Below are positions 44,656 to 53,319 of a stretch of 64,000 bases of DNA, in pieces; the first letter of the stretch is position 1; each line of letters opens with the position of its first letter. The position numbers and the translations under genes were made by a program. Under the pieces are notes generated by a model. That model saw nothing but the letters and a program-made list of their open reading frames with translations. It had not been told where the DNA came from and did no database searches. Origin of the DNA: an uncultured Flavobacteriaceae bacterium (GTDB lineage Bacteria > Bacteroidota > Bacteroidia > Flavobacteriales > Flavobacteriaceae); the NCBI GenBank assembly GCA_947495135.1, contig CANLXN010000007.1, positions 1-64,000 of the forward strand, given 5' to 3'.

Positions 44656-46392
44656 ATGGGAGGCTCTACTTGTAAAGCGATTGGTGTTATTTTTGTTTTG
44701 AACATGCTTTTCTTCGGAAATTTGCATAGTCAAACTTCTTCTGAAATTTTATCGGATGTGATTGACACTTATGAAACACATGAAGGATACGATCGGAATT
44801 TGCATCCAATGGGCCTTTTTACGAAAGCGTATTTTAAGGAAGAAGCCGAATTCGCAGCGGAGCAACTTTCAGAATTAAAAAAGATAGATGCAGAAAGTCT
44901 TTCAGAAACAGAAGCCATTTCGTTGGCACTTTTAAAATTTCTTTTAAAAGATCAAATTGATTATTATGAAATGGAACGGTATTTAAATCCGTTACTATCA
45001 GATTCAGGGTTTCATGCCAGTTTTACATATATGGTAAGACCGTTTTCAAATTACCCTCAAATAAAGAGTTATTTGGACAGGCTTAATGCCATTCCTGAAG
45101 TCGTTGATCAATATTTACCATTATTGAGAGAGGGTTTGGAAAAAGGTGTTTCGCAACCTCGAGTTATTTTCAAAGGATATGAGTCCACTTATAATACGCA
45201 TATCGTAAACAATTTTGAAGATAGTTTTTTCTATGGTCCGTTTAAGAATTTACCAGAAAGTTTATCGGTTTCGCAAAGAGATTCAGTTTTAAACGCTGCT
45301 GAAAAAGTAATAACAACAAAGGTTGTTCCTCAATTTAAAAGGATTAAAACATTTTTTGAGACAGAATATCTTCCGAAGACTAGAAAAACACTAGGCGTTT
45401 CTGAAACTCCAAAAGGGGAAGAATATTATCAAAACAGAATCGACTTTTACACCACTAGCACTGCCTATTCTGCAGATGATATCCATCAAATTGGTTTAAA
45501 GGAAGTAGCTAGGATCAAAGCTGAAATGGAAAAGATAATTTCAGAGTTAAATTTTAAGGGAAGCTTTTCAGATTTTCTAAAATTCTTGAGAACCGATGAA
45601 CAGTTTTACGCAAAAACGCCTGAAGAGATCTTGATGAGGGCCAGAGATATGGCCAAACGGGCAGATGCACAATTGCCAAAATTCTTTAAAACATTGCCTA
45701 GAAAACCGTACGGAGTGGCACCCGTTCCAGATGCAATTGCTCCAAAATATACAGGCGGACGTTACGTAGGAACTAGTAAAAATAGCACAGATCCTGGGTA
45801 TTACTGGGTCAATACCTACGATTTACCGAGCAGGCCTCTGTATACTTTGCCAGCGCTTACCGTACATGAAGCAGTTCCTGGACATCATTTGCAGGGAAGC
45901 TTAAATAACGAATTAGGGGATAGTATTCCGCAGTTTAGACGGAACACCTATTTATCTGCCTATGGTGAAGGCTGGGGTTTGTATTGTGAGTTTCTTGCTG
46001 CAGAAATGGGAATGTATACCACCCCATATGAACGTTTTGGACAACTTACCTACGAAATGTGGCGGGCTTGTAGACTTGTGGTAGATACCGGAATTCATGC
46101 GAAGGGATGGACCAGAGAACAGGTAGTTGATTATATGGCATCTAATACGGCGTTATCCCTACACGAGGTAAATACCGAAACCGACAGATATATCTCTTGG
46201 CCTGGGCAAGCACTTTCCTATAAAATGGGAGAGATCAAAATACGAGAGCTCAGGAAGAAAGCCAAATCCGAATTAGGAAGTAATTTTGATATTAGGGAGT
46301 TTCATGAGGTGGTTTTAGAGCAAGGTACTGTTACGCTTGCTATTTTAGAGGAGCGAATGAATGCCTATATTTTGAAAAAGAAGAATGAATAA
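44656..46392 (+). CDS. DUF885 family exported peptidase-like protein
   Basis: The protein has 578 residues with a signal peptide or anchor (about 1-25, ending NLHSQ). The zinc-site motif H404-E405-A-V-P-G-H410 (TVHEAVPGHHLQG) is intact and typical of DUF885, whose members are gluzincin-like metallopeptidases. Its place inside the hydroxyproline operon suggests that it releases hydroxyproline from peptides in the periplasm, for example from collagen fragments. That substrate is inferred only from context. Its 3' end overlaps the epimerase gene by 8 bp. Confidence 0.87.
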   Translation: MGGSTCKAIGVIFVLNMLFFGNLHSQTSSEILSDVIDTYETHEGYDRNLHPMGLFTKAYFKEEAEFAAEQLSELKKIDAESLSETEAISLALLKFLLKDQIDYYEMERYLNPLLSDSGFHASFTYMVRPFSNYPQIKSYLDRLNAIPEVVDQYLPLLREGLEKGVSQPRVIFKGYESTYNTHIVNNFEDSFFYGPFKNLPESLSVSQRDSVLNAAEKVITTKVVPQFKRIKTFFETEYLPKTRKTLGVSETPKGEEYYQNRIDFYTTSTAYSADDIHQIGLKEVARIKAEMEKIISELNFKGSFSDFLKFLRTDEQFYAKTPEEILMRARDMAKRADAQLPKFFKTLPRKPYGVAPVPDAIAPKYTGGRYVGTSKNSTDPGYYWVNTYDLPSRPLYTLPALTVHEAVPGHHLQGSLNNELGDSIPQFRRNTYLSAYGEGWGLYCEFLAAEMGMYTTPYERFGQLTYEMWRACRLVVDTGIHAKGWTREQVVDYMASNTALSLHEVNTETDRYISWPGQALSYKMGEIKIRELRKKAKSELGSNFDIREFHEVVLEQGTVTLAILEERMNAYILKKKNE

Positions 46393-47395
46393 AACTACCT
46401 ATAACTGTATTGATGCTCATACTTGCGGGAATCCAGTACGAGTGGTAACTACAGGAAGACCTCCTCTAGAAGGAGTTTCCATGAGTGAAAAACGTCAGCA
46501 TTTTTTAAAGGAATACGATTGGATTAGAAAAGGACTCATGTTTGAGCCCCGCGGACATGATATGATGAGTGGGAGCTTTTTCTTTGAGCCAGAACATCCT
46601 GAAAATGACTTCGGAATTCTTTTTATTGAGACTTCTGGTTGCTTGCCCATGTGTGGACATGGAACCATTGGTGCTATTACAATAGCTATTGAAGAAGGGC
46701 TTATTGAGCCAAAGACTCCAGGCGAGGTGCGGATGGAAACTCCAGCAGGCCTCGTTAACATTGAATATCAACAGACAGGCCAAAAAGTAGATTGGGTAAA
46801 GTTGAAAAACGTGACGTCCTATTTAGCAGCAGAAAATCTTACCGTAGACTGTCCAGAATTAGGCGAAATTAGTTTCGATGTTGCTTATGGAGGAAATTAC
46901 TATGCAATTGTAGATCCTCAGGAAAATTTTAGCGGAGTTCAGGATTACACAGCTAGTAAATTAATACAATTTTCACAAGTAGTTAGAGAACGGATCAATC
47001 AAAAATACCCAGATAAATTTATCCATCCCGAAGATGAGACCATAAGAGATGTGAGTCATATAGAGTGGACGGGAATTCCTTTGAATGAGAAGTCTTCAGG
47101 AAGAAATGCAGTTTTCTATGGAGACAAAGCAATAGACAGATCGCCATGCGGTACTGGTACTTCTGCGAGAATGGCTCAGTTGTATGCCAAAGGAAAGTTG
47201 AGGAAAGGAGAGAAGTTTATCCATGAAAGTTTTATTGGGTCTACATTTACTGGCAGGATAGAAGAAGAAGTAGAATTTTATGGACAAAAAGCGATTATTC
47301 CAAGTATCCAGGGTTGGGCTAAAATTTACGGTCATAATATTATTAGTATAGACCCAGATGATGATCCTTACGCGTTCGGGTTTCAGGTCATTTAG
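46385..47395 (+). CDS. 4-hydroxyproline 2-epimerase (proline racemase family)
   Basis: The protein has 336 residues. Both catalytic cysteines of the proline racemase family are present: C90 in PMCGHGTIG and C255 in SPCGTGTSA. Thr at the second position would indicate trans-3-hydroxyproline dehydratase, so an epimerase or racemase is expected. The opening IDAHTCGNPVRVVTTG is common to this family. With the DadA-like, DapA-like and KGSADH neighbours, epimerisation of trans-4-hydroxy-L-proline to the cis-D form is the best assignment. Proline racemase is the alternative. Confidence 0.92.
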   Translation: MNKTTYNCIDAHTCGNPVRVVTTGRPPLEGVSMSEKRQHFLKEYDWIRKGLMFEPRGHDMMSGSFFFEPEHPENDFGILFIETSGCLPMCGHGTIGAITIAIEEGLIEPKTPGEVRMETPAGLVNIEYQQTGQKVDWVKLKNVTSYLAAENLTVDCPELGEISFDVAYGGNYYAIVDPQENFSGVQDYTASKLIQFSQVVRERINQKYPDKFIHPEDETIRDVSHIEWTGIPLNEKSSGRNAVFYGDKAIDRSPCGTGTSARMAQLYAKGKLRKGEKFIHESFIGSTFTGRIEEEVEFYGQKAIIPSIQGWAKIYGHNIISIDPDDDPYAFGFQVI

Positions 47396-47413
47396 TCATA
47401 AATAATTCATTTA

Positions 47414-48658
47414 TTGAAAAAGGTTGTAATTATAGGAGGAGGAGTTATTGGGTTGTGCACTGCATATTACCTAATGAAGGACGGTTGTGAGGTTGTGGTA
47501 ATCGATCAATCCACGATGGATTACGGCGCCTCCTACGTGAATGCTGGATATCTTACACCTAGCCATATCATTCCCTTGGCGGCACCTGGAGCGGTAAAGC
47601 AGGGGCTTAAATGGATGTTCAATTCTGCTAGTCCGTTGTACATAAAGCCTCGCCTTAACAAATCATTTTTAGAATGGTCCCTGGCCTTTAATAAGTCTTG
47701 TTCGGCAAAGAATGTGGAAGACTCTATCAACGTTATTAAAGACATCAATCTTATGAGCACCGAGCTCTATCCAGATATAAAGCGGGAAGAGGGTTTTAAG
47801 TTTCAGTTGGAGCATAAAGGATTGCTAATGCTTTGTCAAACTGAAAAAATGTTAGAAGAGGAAATGCAGGTTGCGAACCGTGCTCAATTGGAAGGACTGG
47901 ACGTGCAGGAAGTTTCTGTTTCAGAATTAAAGAAAATGGAGCCCAATGCACAAATAAATGCATTAGGAGCAGTACATTTTAAATGCGATTGGCATACAAC
48001 TCCGCATGAGTTTATGACAGAAATGATAAGTCTATTAAAATCCAGAGGAGTGGTTTTTTATAAGAATGAAAAAGTTGAAGATTTAGAGGTTGAAAATGGA
48101 AAAATTAAACAGGTAAAGACTCAAAACAAGTCTTTTACTGCTGATCAATTTGTTCTTGCAGCCGGTTCTTGGAGTAGTATGCTGAGCAAGAAATTAGGGA
48201 TTAAAATTTTATTAGAAGCTGGAAAAGGATATCGGATCAACACAGAACAATCTACCGGAATAACAATTCCGTCCATTTTGGCAGAGGCTAAAGTCGCGGT
48301 AACACCTATGAATGGGTTTACTCGTTTTGCAGGCACTATGGAGATTGCCGGGATTAACCATAACATCAATAAAGTACGTGTGAGTGCCATTGCAAAGGCG
48401 GCGACAAAATATTATCCGGATGTGAGTCTTTCTGTTCAAGAACAGAAGGCTGCGGCATGTGGATTAAGACCTGTTTCACCAGATGGAAAGCCTTACATTG
48501 GTAAATCTGTCAAATGTCCTAATCTAACCATTGCTACCGGCCATGCGATGATGGGTTGGAGTATGGCACCAGCGACGGGAAAGTTAATTTCTGAAATTAT
48601 TTCTGAAAGAAAAACTTCCATGAATATAGAAGCTTTTCATCCAGATAGGCGATTCTAA
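47414..48658 (+). CDS. FAD-dependent D-amino acid oxidoreductase (DadA-like), probable D-hydroxyproline dehydrogenase
   Basis: The protein has 414 residues and starts at TTG (47414); an in-frame stop lies five codons upstream and there is no ATG between. The FAD-binding Rossmann motif VVIIGGGVIGLCTAYYL begins at residue 4. Later motifs QFVLAAGSWSS, CGLRPVSPDGKPYIG and GHAMMGWSMAPATG are typical of DadA-like enzymes. It would oxidise cis-4-hydroxy-D-proline to pyrroline-4-hydroxy-2-carboxylate, feeding the DapA-like enzyme. It is the last gene of the operon. Confidence 0.9.
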   Translation: MKKVVIIGGGVIGLCTAYYLMKDGCEVVVIDQSTMDYGASYVNAGYLTPSHIIPLAAPGAVKQGLKWMFNSASPLYIKPRLNKSFLEWSLAFNKSCSAKNVEDSINVIKDINLMSTELYPDIKREEGFKFQLEHKGLLMLCQTEKMLEEEMQVANRAQLEGLDVQEVSVSELKKMEPNAQINALGAVHFKCDWHTTPHEFMTEMISLLKSRGVVFYKNEKVEDLEVENGKIKQVKTQNKSFTADQFVLAAGSWSSMLSKKLGIKILLEAGKGYRINTEQSTGITIPSILAEAKVAVTPMNGFTRFAGTMEIAGINHNINKVRVSAIAKAATKYYPDVSLSVQEQKAAACGLRPVSPDGKPYIGKSVKCPNLTIATGHAMMGWSMAPATGKLISEIISERKTSMNIEAFHPDRRF

Positions 48659-48680
48659 TATAGAGACCTGTTTTTTAAAC

Positions 48681-49112
48681 CTAACAAGACATGTCTGCTA
48701 CTATCTTCCATTGACCATCTATTTTTTTGAAGATGACCATAAACACTCCATTGGCGTCACCGACCTTCCGTTTTAAATGATACTGTCCCATTACCCAATA
48801 ACTTCCTTCGTCTATTTTCGAAATATCATCAATTGTAAAACTTAGAGTGCCGCTGTGATCTTTTGATGGATAGTTCTTCTTGTAGTTGTCTAAGGTTTGC
48901 TGCCAACCCCGAGTGAGGCCACTGCTTCCGTAGAACTTTAGGGAGTCATTTTTCCAGTAGCCTTGCATAAATTTTTCTAGGTTATTTTGGGACCAAGCGA
49001 TTTCTTGAATCTTCATGACCGATAGGATAGCGGCTTTGTCTTCGGCGAGCGATGTTTGCGCTTTACAGCTTGTAATGATCAAAAGACAGGCTAATAGTAA
49101 AATATTTTTCAT
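48681..49112 (-). CDS. SnoaL/DUF4440-like lipoprotein
   Basis: The ATG at 49112 gives 143 residues with a lipobox (LACLLIITSC); a longer ORF from 49133 adds only seven residues before the signal. The mature part (KAAILSVMKIQEIAWSQNNL; FMQGYWKNDSLKFYG; WKIVADMSC) is a NTF2/SnoaL-type cone fold of the DUF4440 kind. Function unknown. It lies between the hydroxyproline operon and the fusion gene, 30 bp downstream of the latter on the same strand. Confidence 0.82.
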   Translation of the reverse strand: MKNILLLACLLIITSCKAQTSLAEDKAAILSVMKIQEIAWSQNNLEKFMQGYWKNDSLKFYGSSGLTRGWQQTLDNYKKNYPSKDHSGTLSFTIDDISKIDEGSYWVMGQYHLKRKVGDANGVFMVIFKKIDGQWKIVADMSC

Positions 49113-49142
49113 GGTATAAAAATTAGTTGGCATAATGCCTTA

Positions 49143-52100
49143 TTAGTAGTTCATCATATAGTCTTCGGCAAAAACTTGCTCTAGTCTTAAGACCAATTCC
49201 TTGGCGTTTTCCAGGTTAAAGACCATAGGCGGCTTTATTTTTAGTACGTTGTGGTCCGGGCCGTCTGTGCTCATCAAAATTTTAAAGTCCTTCATTCGAT
49301 TCACCAAATAAGACGCTTGGTTTTCGAGAGGTTGTTTGTTCGTGTTAACCAATTCAAAACCTAGAAACAGCCCTTCTCCTCTCACTTCACCAATTATGGG
49401 GAATTTTTGCTGGAGTGATACAAGCCTTTCCTTTAAAAATGCACCTACTTGTAACGCGTTTTGCTGAAGTTTTTCTTCTTCGATCACCTCTAAAACTGTC
49501 CTTCCAATGGCAGAACTAACTGGATTTCCACCAAATGTATTAAAAAACTCCATACCATTGGCGAACTTGTTTGCGACCTCTTGTGTACAAGCTACAATTG
49601 CAAGAGGATGACCATTTCCTGCTGGTTTACCCATCGTTACTATATCTGGAACAACGTCGTGTAGTTGAAACGCCCAAAAGGATTTTCCAACCCGTCCAAA
49701 ACCCGTTTGAACCTCGTCTGCAATACATAAGCCACCAGCTTCGCGCACATGTCGATATACTTCTTTAAAGTAATCTTTGGGTGGAACAATTTGTCCGCCA
49801 CAGCTTATGATTGGTTCTCCAATAAAGGCCGCAATCTCCCTTCCTTCTTTGGTCAAACTCTTTATGATGTCTTTTGCATAATTGGCATAAGTGCTACCCG
49901 AGTTACTCCCTAAATGAAGCCCTCTATACCCATCTGGCATAGGGAGAATGTGAGTGCTTTTTGGTTTTCCTTTCCCTCCTTTTCCATCAAACTTATAACT
50001 ACTTACGTCGATTACGGCGTTGGTATTGCCATGGTAACCAATTTCAATGGCAAGCATGTCGTTCCGTTCCGTTATGGTCTTCGCCATACGGATGGCAAGT
50101 TCATTTGCCTCGCTCCCGGAGTTAACAAAATGTATAACCGATAGTTCTTTTGGTAGTTTCGCAATTATGGCCTTTGCGTATTCGTTAATTGCTTCATTTA
50201 GATATCGAGTATTGGTGTTGAGAAGTGCCATTTGCTGTTGTCCAGCCTTCACTACCTTTGGATGCTCATGTCCAACATGGGCTACATTATTGACGGTGTC
50301 TAAGTATTTTCTTCCGAAAGTGTCCAAAAGGTAAATTCCGTCTCCTCTAACGATATGAAGCGGTTCATTATAGGAAACACTTAAACCCTTTCCTAAATGG
50401 TTTTTGCGATATGCTAAAATTTCGGGTGTTGGAGTATCGTACTTGGTTTTGAGTTTTGGATTTTTGAACAACAAATTTGGATCTGGACAAAGACTTTCCC
50501 AGATACCTATTTGCCCAGGATAAGTTACTCCAGGAAAATCCATTTTGAAATCCAACATTGTAAGCATTAATTGGAAATGTAGGTGAGGAGACCAATCTCC
50601 ATTTTCTTGAGGCGTTCCTAGATATCCAATGCATTCACCTTTTTTAATACGATCACCAACCTTATATTTTGAAGGACTATCTGCGGTAAGATGCCCGTGT
50701 AAAGAATAGAAAGTTATACCATCTTCCAAATGTTTAAGAATAATCAAACCTCCATATTCTTTGTAGCCTTGGTCGTTTACTGCAGCGAAAATTTCAGCAT
50801 CAAACAACGCGTGAATGGGTGTTCCCGCAGGTAGCCAAAAATCGACGCCTAAATGCACTGTTCGACTCTCCTTTCCCAAATTACCTTCTTTGTCGTATGC
50901 AGTAGAGGTGTAGATGGGACGTGGCTCCAAATATCCGTCTGCGATTAATTTATTTGGATGTTGTTTTTGGAGTTGATTGATTTTAAATTCGAACAAATCT
51001 AGATCGTTGAATTCGTGTTTGTTGCCAATCCAGGTACTTGATAATTTGAGATCAAGTAGGTGAATATCCTCTTTCTTTTCGCTGGGAAATAATTCTGAAA
51101 ATTGAATGTTTTTACTCGCAGTCCAGTTTTTAAAAGTTAGTTCTTTTGGGTGTGCATTATATCCGCAACGCCATCTAAATGCATATTCAGCAAATTCTGC
51201 AGAAACTTTGCGCCATTTTTTTAGTGCTTCCCATGCGGGTTTTTCACTAATTACATGATAGGCATTCGAGGGATCTGCTGCTTTTCTAATGGCAGCCTTT
51301 GTCACGGTAGTCACCAGACGCATTGCTGTAGCAGCATAAAGGCAGTTCAGTTCCTTTTCTGAAAATGGATATTGCTGATGGTATCCTTTTAAAACATCGA
51401 GCGCGGCGTGTAACGGATCTGGCACGTCCATGATGGCATATGCTAAAATGATCGCCAGATCGTTGATTGTTTGCGTATAACAAGCGTCTCCAAAATCGAT
51501 AATACCAGAAACAGTTGTGTTTCTCAAATCTGGTGATACAAGAATGTTATAATCGTTAACGTCGTTATGAACCACTGTTTTGGGCAGTAATTTATAAATA
51601 GTGCCTTTCGAATGGAATAAATCCTGAAAGTAGGAGATTACTTCTTTCTCATGCCCTTCAAAAAGATCTAGGTGATGTTTGGTCCAGCCAGCATAGGTTA
51701 GGTTCCAGTCAAATTCTCGATGCGCGCCAGAGTGTTCAAAATCTAATAACGAATTGGTGAGCTTTCCTGCTTGTTCTCCAAGGTGTTCTCGCAGTTCTTT
51801 CGTTTTAGGATTGACCTTTGCCCAGAGTCTTCCGTCAATCCAACTGAGCATTCGTATGTGTCTACTCTGCCCATTACTGGTAAGTGAACTAAGATATGCT
51901 CCCTTCTTTGTTGGGATTACTTTTGGAAGAGATAGGTTTTGATCTTTAGAGTTTACATGTTGAATGAGTTCATTTTGAAATGTGAGAAATTCTGCAGATT
52001 CTTCGGCCTGCGAAACTTTCAGAATAAATACTTTTCCAGAAACGCTCTTTAGCTTAAAGTTTTCATCCACATCGCCAGGAAGTTGGGTGGCGGTTGCTTC

Positions 52101-52151
52101 TATTCCGTAATGATTCAGGGCAATTTCTTTGGCTTCGATTAAAGAGATCAT
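49143..52151 (-). CDS. APH kinase / M23 peptidase / class III PLP phospho-lyase fusion
   Basis: One uninterrupted 1002-residue frame with three parts. Residues 1-330 are an aminoglycoside-phosphotransferase-type kinase (HNDVNDYN at 195-202; IIDFGDA with D219). Residues about 405-540 are an M23/LytM peptidase domain with all ligands in place (H433 and D437 in HLGVD, H485 and H487 in LHGH, H523 and H525 in HLH). Residues about 575-1000 are a class III aminotransferase-fold enzyme (D812 in ADEVQTGFGR; PLP lysine K842 in TMGKPAGNG). In mammals, hydroxylysine kinase (APH type) and 5-phosphohydroxylysine phospho-lyase (class III fold) do consecutive steps; ethanolamine-phosphate phospho-lyase is a close relative. 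No signal peptide is seen, so the M23 domain would be cytoplasmic, which is odd. Substrate hydroxylysine is inferred from the hydroxyproline operon nearby; phosphoethanolamine is the main alternative. Confidence 0.88.
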   Translation of the reverse strand: MISLIEAKEIALNHYGIEATATQLPGDVDENFKLKSVSGKVFILKVSQAEESAEFLTFQNELIQHVNSKDQNLSLPKVIPTKKGAYLSSLTSNGQSRHIRMLSWIDGRLWAKVNPKTKELREHLGEQAGKLTNSLLDFEHSGAHREFDWNLTYAGWTKHHLDLFEGHEKEVISYFQDLFHSKGTIYKLLPKTVVHNDVNDYNILVSPDLRNTTVSGIIDFGDACYTQTINDLAIILAYAIMDVPDPLHAALDVLKGYHQQYPFSEKELNCLYAATAMRLVTTVTKAAIRKAADPSNAYHVISEKPAWEALKKWRKVSAEFAEYAFRWRCGYNAHPKELTFKNWTASKNIQFSELFPSEKKEDIHLLDLKLSSTWIGNKHEFNDLDLFEFKINQLQKQHPNKLIADGYLEPRPIYTSTAYDKEGNLGKESRTVHLGVDFWLPAGTPIHALFDAEIFAAVNDQGYKEYGGLIILKHLEDGITFYSLHGHLTADSPSKYKVGDRIKKGECIGYLGTPQENGDWSPHLHFQLMLTMLDFKMDFPGVTYPGQIGIWESLCPDPNLLFKNPKLKTKYDTPTPEILAYRKNHLGKGLSVSYNEPLHIVRGDGIYLLDTFGRKYLDTVNNVAHVGHEHPKVVKAGQQQMALLNTNTRYLNEAINEYAKAIIAKLPKELSVIHFVNSGSEANELAIRMAKTITERNDMLAIEIGYHGNTNAVIDVSSYKFDGKGGKGKPKSTHILPMPDGYRGLHLGSNSGSTYANYAKDIIKSLTKEGREIAAFIGEPIISCGGQIVPPKDYFKEVYRHVREAGGLCIADEVQTGFGRVGKSFWAFQLHDVVPDIVTMGKPAGNGHPLAIVACTQEVANKFANGMEFFNTFGGNPVSSAIGRTVLEVIEEEKLQQNALQVGAFLKERLVSLQQKFPIIGEVRGEGLFLGFELVNTNKQPLENQASYLVNRMKDFKILMSTDGPDHNVLKIKPPMVFNLENAKELVLRLEQVFAEDYMMNY

Positions 52152-52250
52152 CGGCGGTTAAGTTTGGTACTCAAAAATAGGAAACAATCTTCTTGATTGG
52201 TAGTGAGATGTTTGCTTTTTTTGGTGCTATTTCGATGTTTAGTATTTACC

Positions 52251-52320
52251 ACTGGTCGACACTTAACTGCAACTGGTCGACACAAGTGATGCTCTTTGTC
52301 TATCTTTCGTCAACTATTTG
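52251..52320 (+). promoter_or_regulatory. Site A: perfect 12-bp direct repeat upstream of the H-NOX operon
   Basis: ACTGGTCGACAC occurs at 52251-52262 and again, unchanged, at 52272-52283, a spacing of exactly 21 bp. A -7-like ACTATTTG lies at 52313-52320 (29 nt later); TATCTTTC at 52301-52308 is an alternative. The phasing puts both copies on the same face of the helix, as for LytTR-type or other dimeric activators. Related pairs occur at 58709 and 60525. Confidence 0.75.
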
Positions 52321-52359
52321 GCACCTAATAACGAACTTTAAAGTTTAAAACAAACCAGT

Positions 52360-52776
52360 TTGAGTAGCAAAACCTTACAAATACTTCTAATTGAGGACGA
52401 TCAAATAGAAGTAATGAAATTAAAACGAGCGATCGCCAAGCTCGGATTAACGCACGAATTAATTGAAGCAGAAAATGGTGAAGTGGCTCTTGAGATTTTA
52501 AATAAATCGGAAGTCTTACCTGATATTATTTTCTTAGATTTAAATATGCCTAAAATTAACGGGATAGAGTTTTTAAGAATCATTAGAGCAAATGAGGTTT
52601 TTAGATACCTGCCAACCATAATGCTCACTACTTCAAATAACCCTAGAGATGTGTTAGAATGTTATAAAGTGGGAGTGGCAGGGTACATTCTAAAACCGTT
52701 AAAGTATCAGGATTATGTGAATAAAATTGAAAAAACATTGGCGTATTGGTCTGAAAATGAATTAATAAAAATATAG
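52360..52776 (+). CDS. Single-domain response regulator (receiver)
   Basis: The protein has 138 residues and starts at TTG (52360). It is a stand-alone receiver: acidic pair E12-D13-D14 in LIEDDQ, phospho-acceptor D60 in IIFLDLNMP, conserved T in MLTTSNN and K in ILKPLKY. It resembles Rcp1-type receivers that follow PAS or phytochrome-like kinases. It is the first gene of the H-NOX operon, with no gap to the next gene, and probably receives phosphate from the kinase at 53312 or acts as a phosphate sink. Confidence 0.9.
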   Translation: MSSKTLQILLIEDDQIEVMKLKRAIAKLGLTHELIEAENGEVALEILNKSEVLPDIIFLDLNMPKINGIEFLRIIRANEVFRYLPTIMLTTSNNPRDVLECYKVGVAGYILKPLKYQDYVNKIEKTLAYWSENELIKI

Positions 52777-53319
52777 ATGAAAGGGATTGTTTTTACAGAG
52801 TTACTAGAATTAGTTGAGGAGAAGTTTGGCCTCGAAATGGTGGATAGTATTATCAACGAGTCTGAGTTGCAATCTGAAGGAATTTATACCTCTGTTGGGA
52901 CCTATAATTTTTCTGAAATGTTAGCGCTACTAACCAACCTTAGCAAAAACACGGGTATTTCTATTGATGATTTATTACTGGTGTATGCTGAACATTTTTT
53001 TGGTGTTATTGAGAAAAGTTACCCAGGGTTTTTAGCTCAGTATCACGATCCAATTGAAATGTTATCTTGTATCGAAAACCATATTCATGTAGAGGTGAGG
53101 AAGATTTATCCTGATGCAGAATTACCTACCTTTACTATTGAAGAAAAAACGGAGAGCACACTTACGATGGTTTACAAATCGAGTAGAGCGATGTATAGTT
53201 TTGGTAGAGGATTAATGAATAAGACTTTTGAGCATTTTAATAGTACTGCTACTATTGTCTTAGAAAAGTTAAAAGAAGATGGTACTGAGGTTAGATTCAG
53301 TATTACCAAGAATGAGTGA
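52777..53319 (+). CDS. H-NOX (HNOB) haem/nitric oxide sensor protein
   Basis: The protein has 180 residues, opening MKGIVFTELLELVEEKFGLE as in stand-alone bacterial H-NOX proteins. The likely proximal haem ligand is H104 in HIHVEVRKIYPDAELP. The YxSxR motif that holds the haem propionates is Y133-K-S-S-R137. H-NOX proteins bind NO on a b-type haem and control an associated kinase or cyclase. Here the histidine kinase gene overlaps its 3' end by 8 bp, matching the H-NOX/kinase pairing known in Shewanella and Vibrio. Confidence 0.94.
   Translation: MKGIVFTELLELVEEKFGLEMVDSIINESELQSEGIYTSVGTYNFSEMLALLTNLSKNTGISIDDLLLVYAEHFFGVIEKSYPGFLAQYHDPIEMLSCIENHIHVEVRKIYPDAELPTFTIEEKTESTLTMVYKSSRAMYSFGRGLMNKTFEHFNSTATIVLEKLKEDGTEVRFSITKNE

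Noticed and set aside
49143-52151. Assembly error or frameshift joining three genes
   Set aside because: The frame is continuous, linkers are reasonable, and catalytic motifs of all three parts are intact and in order.
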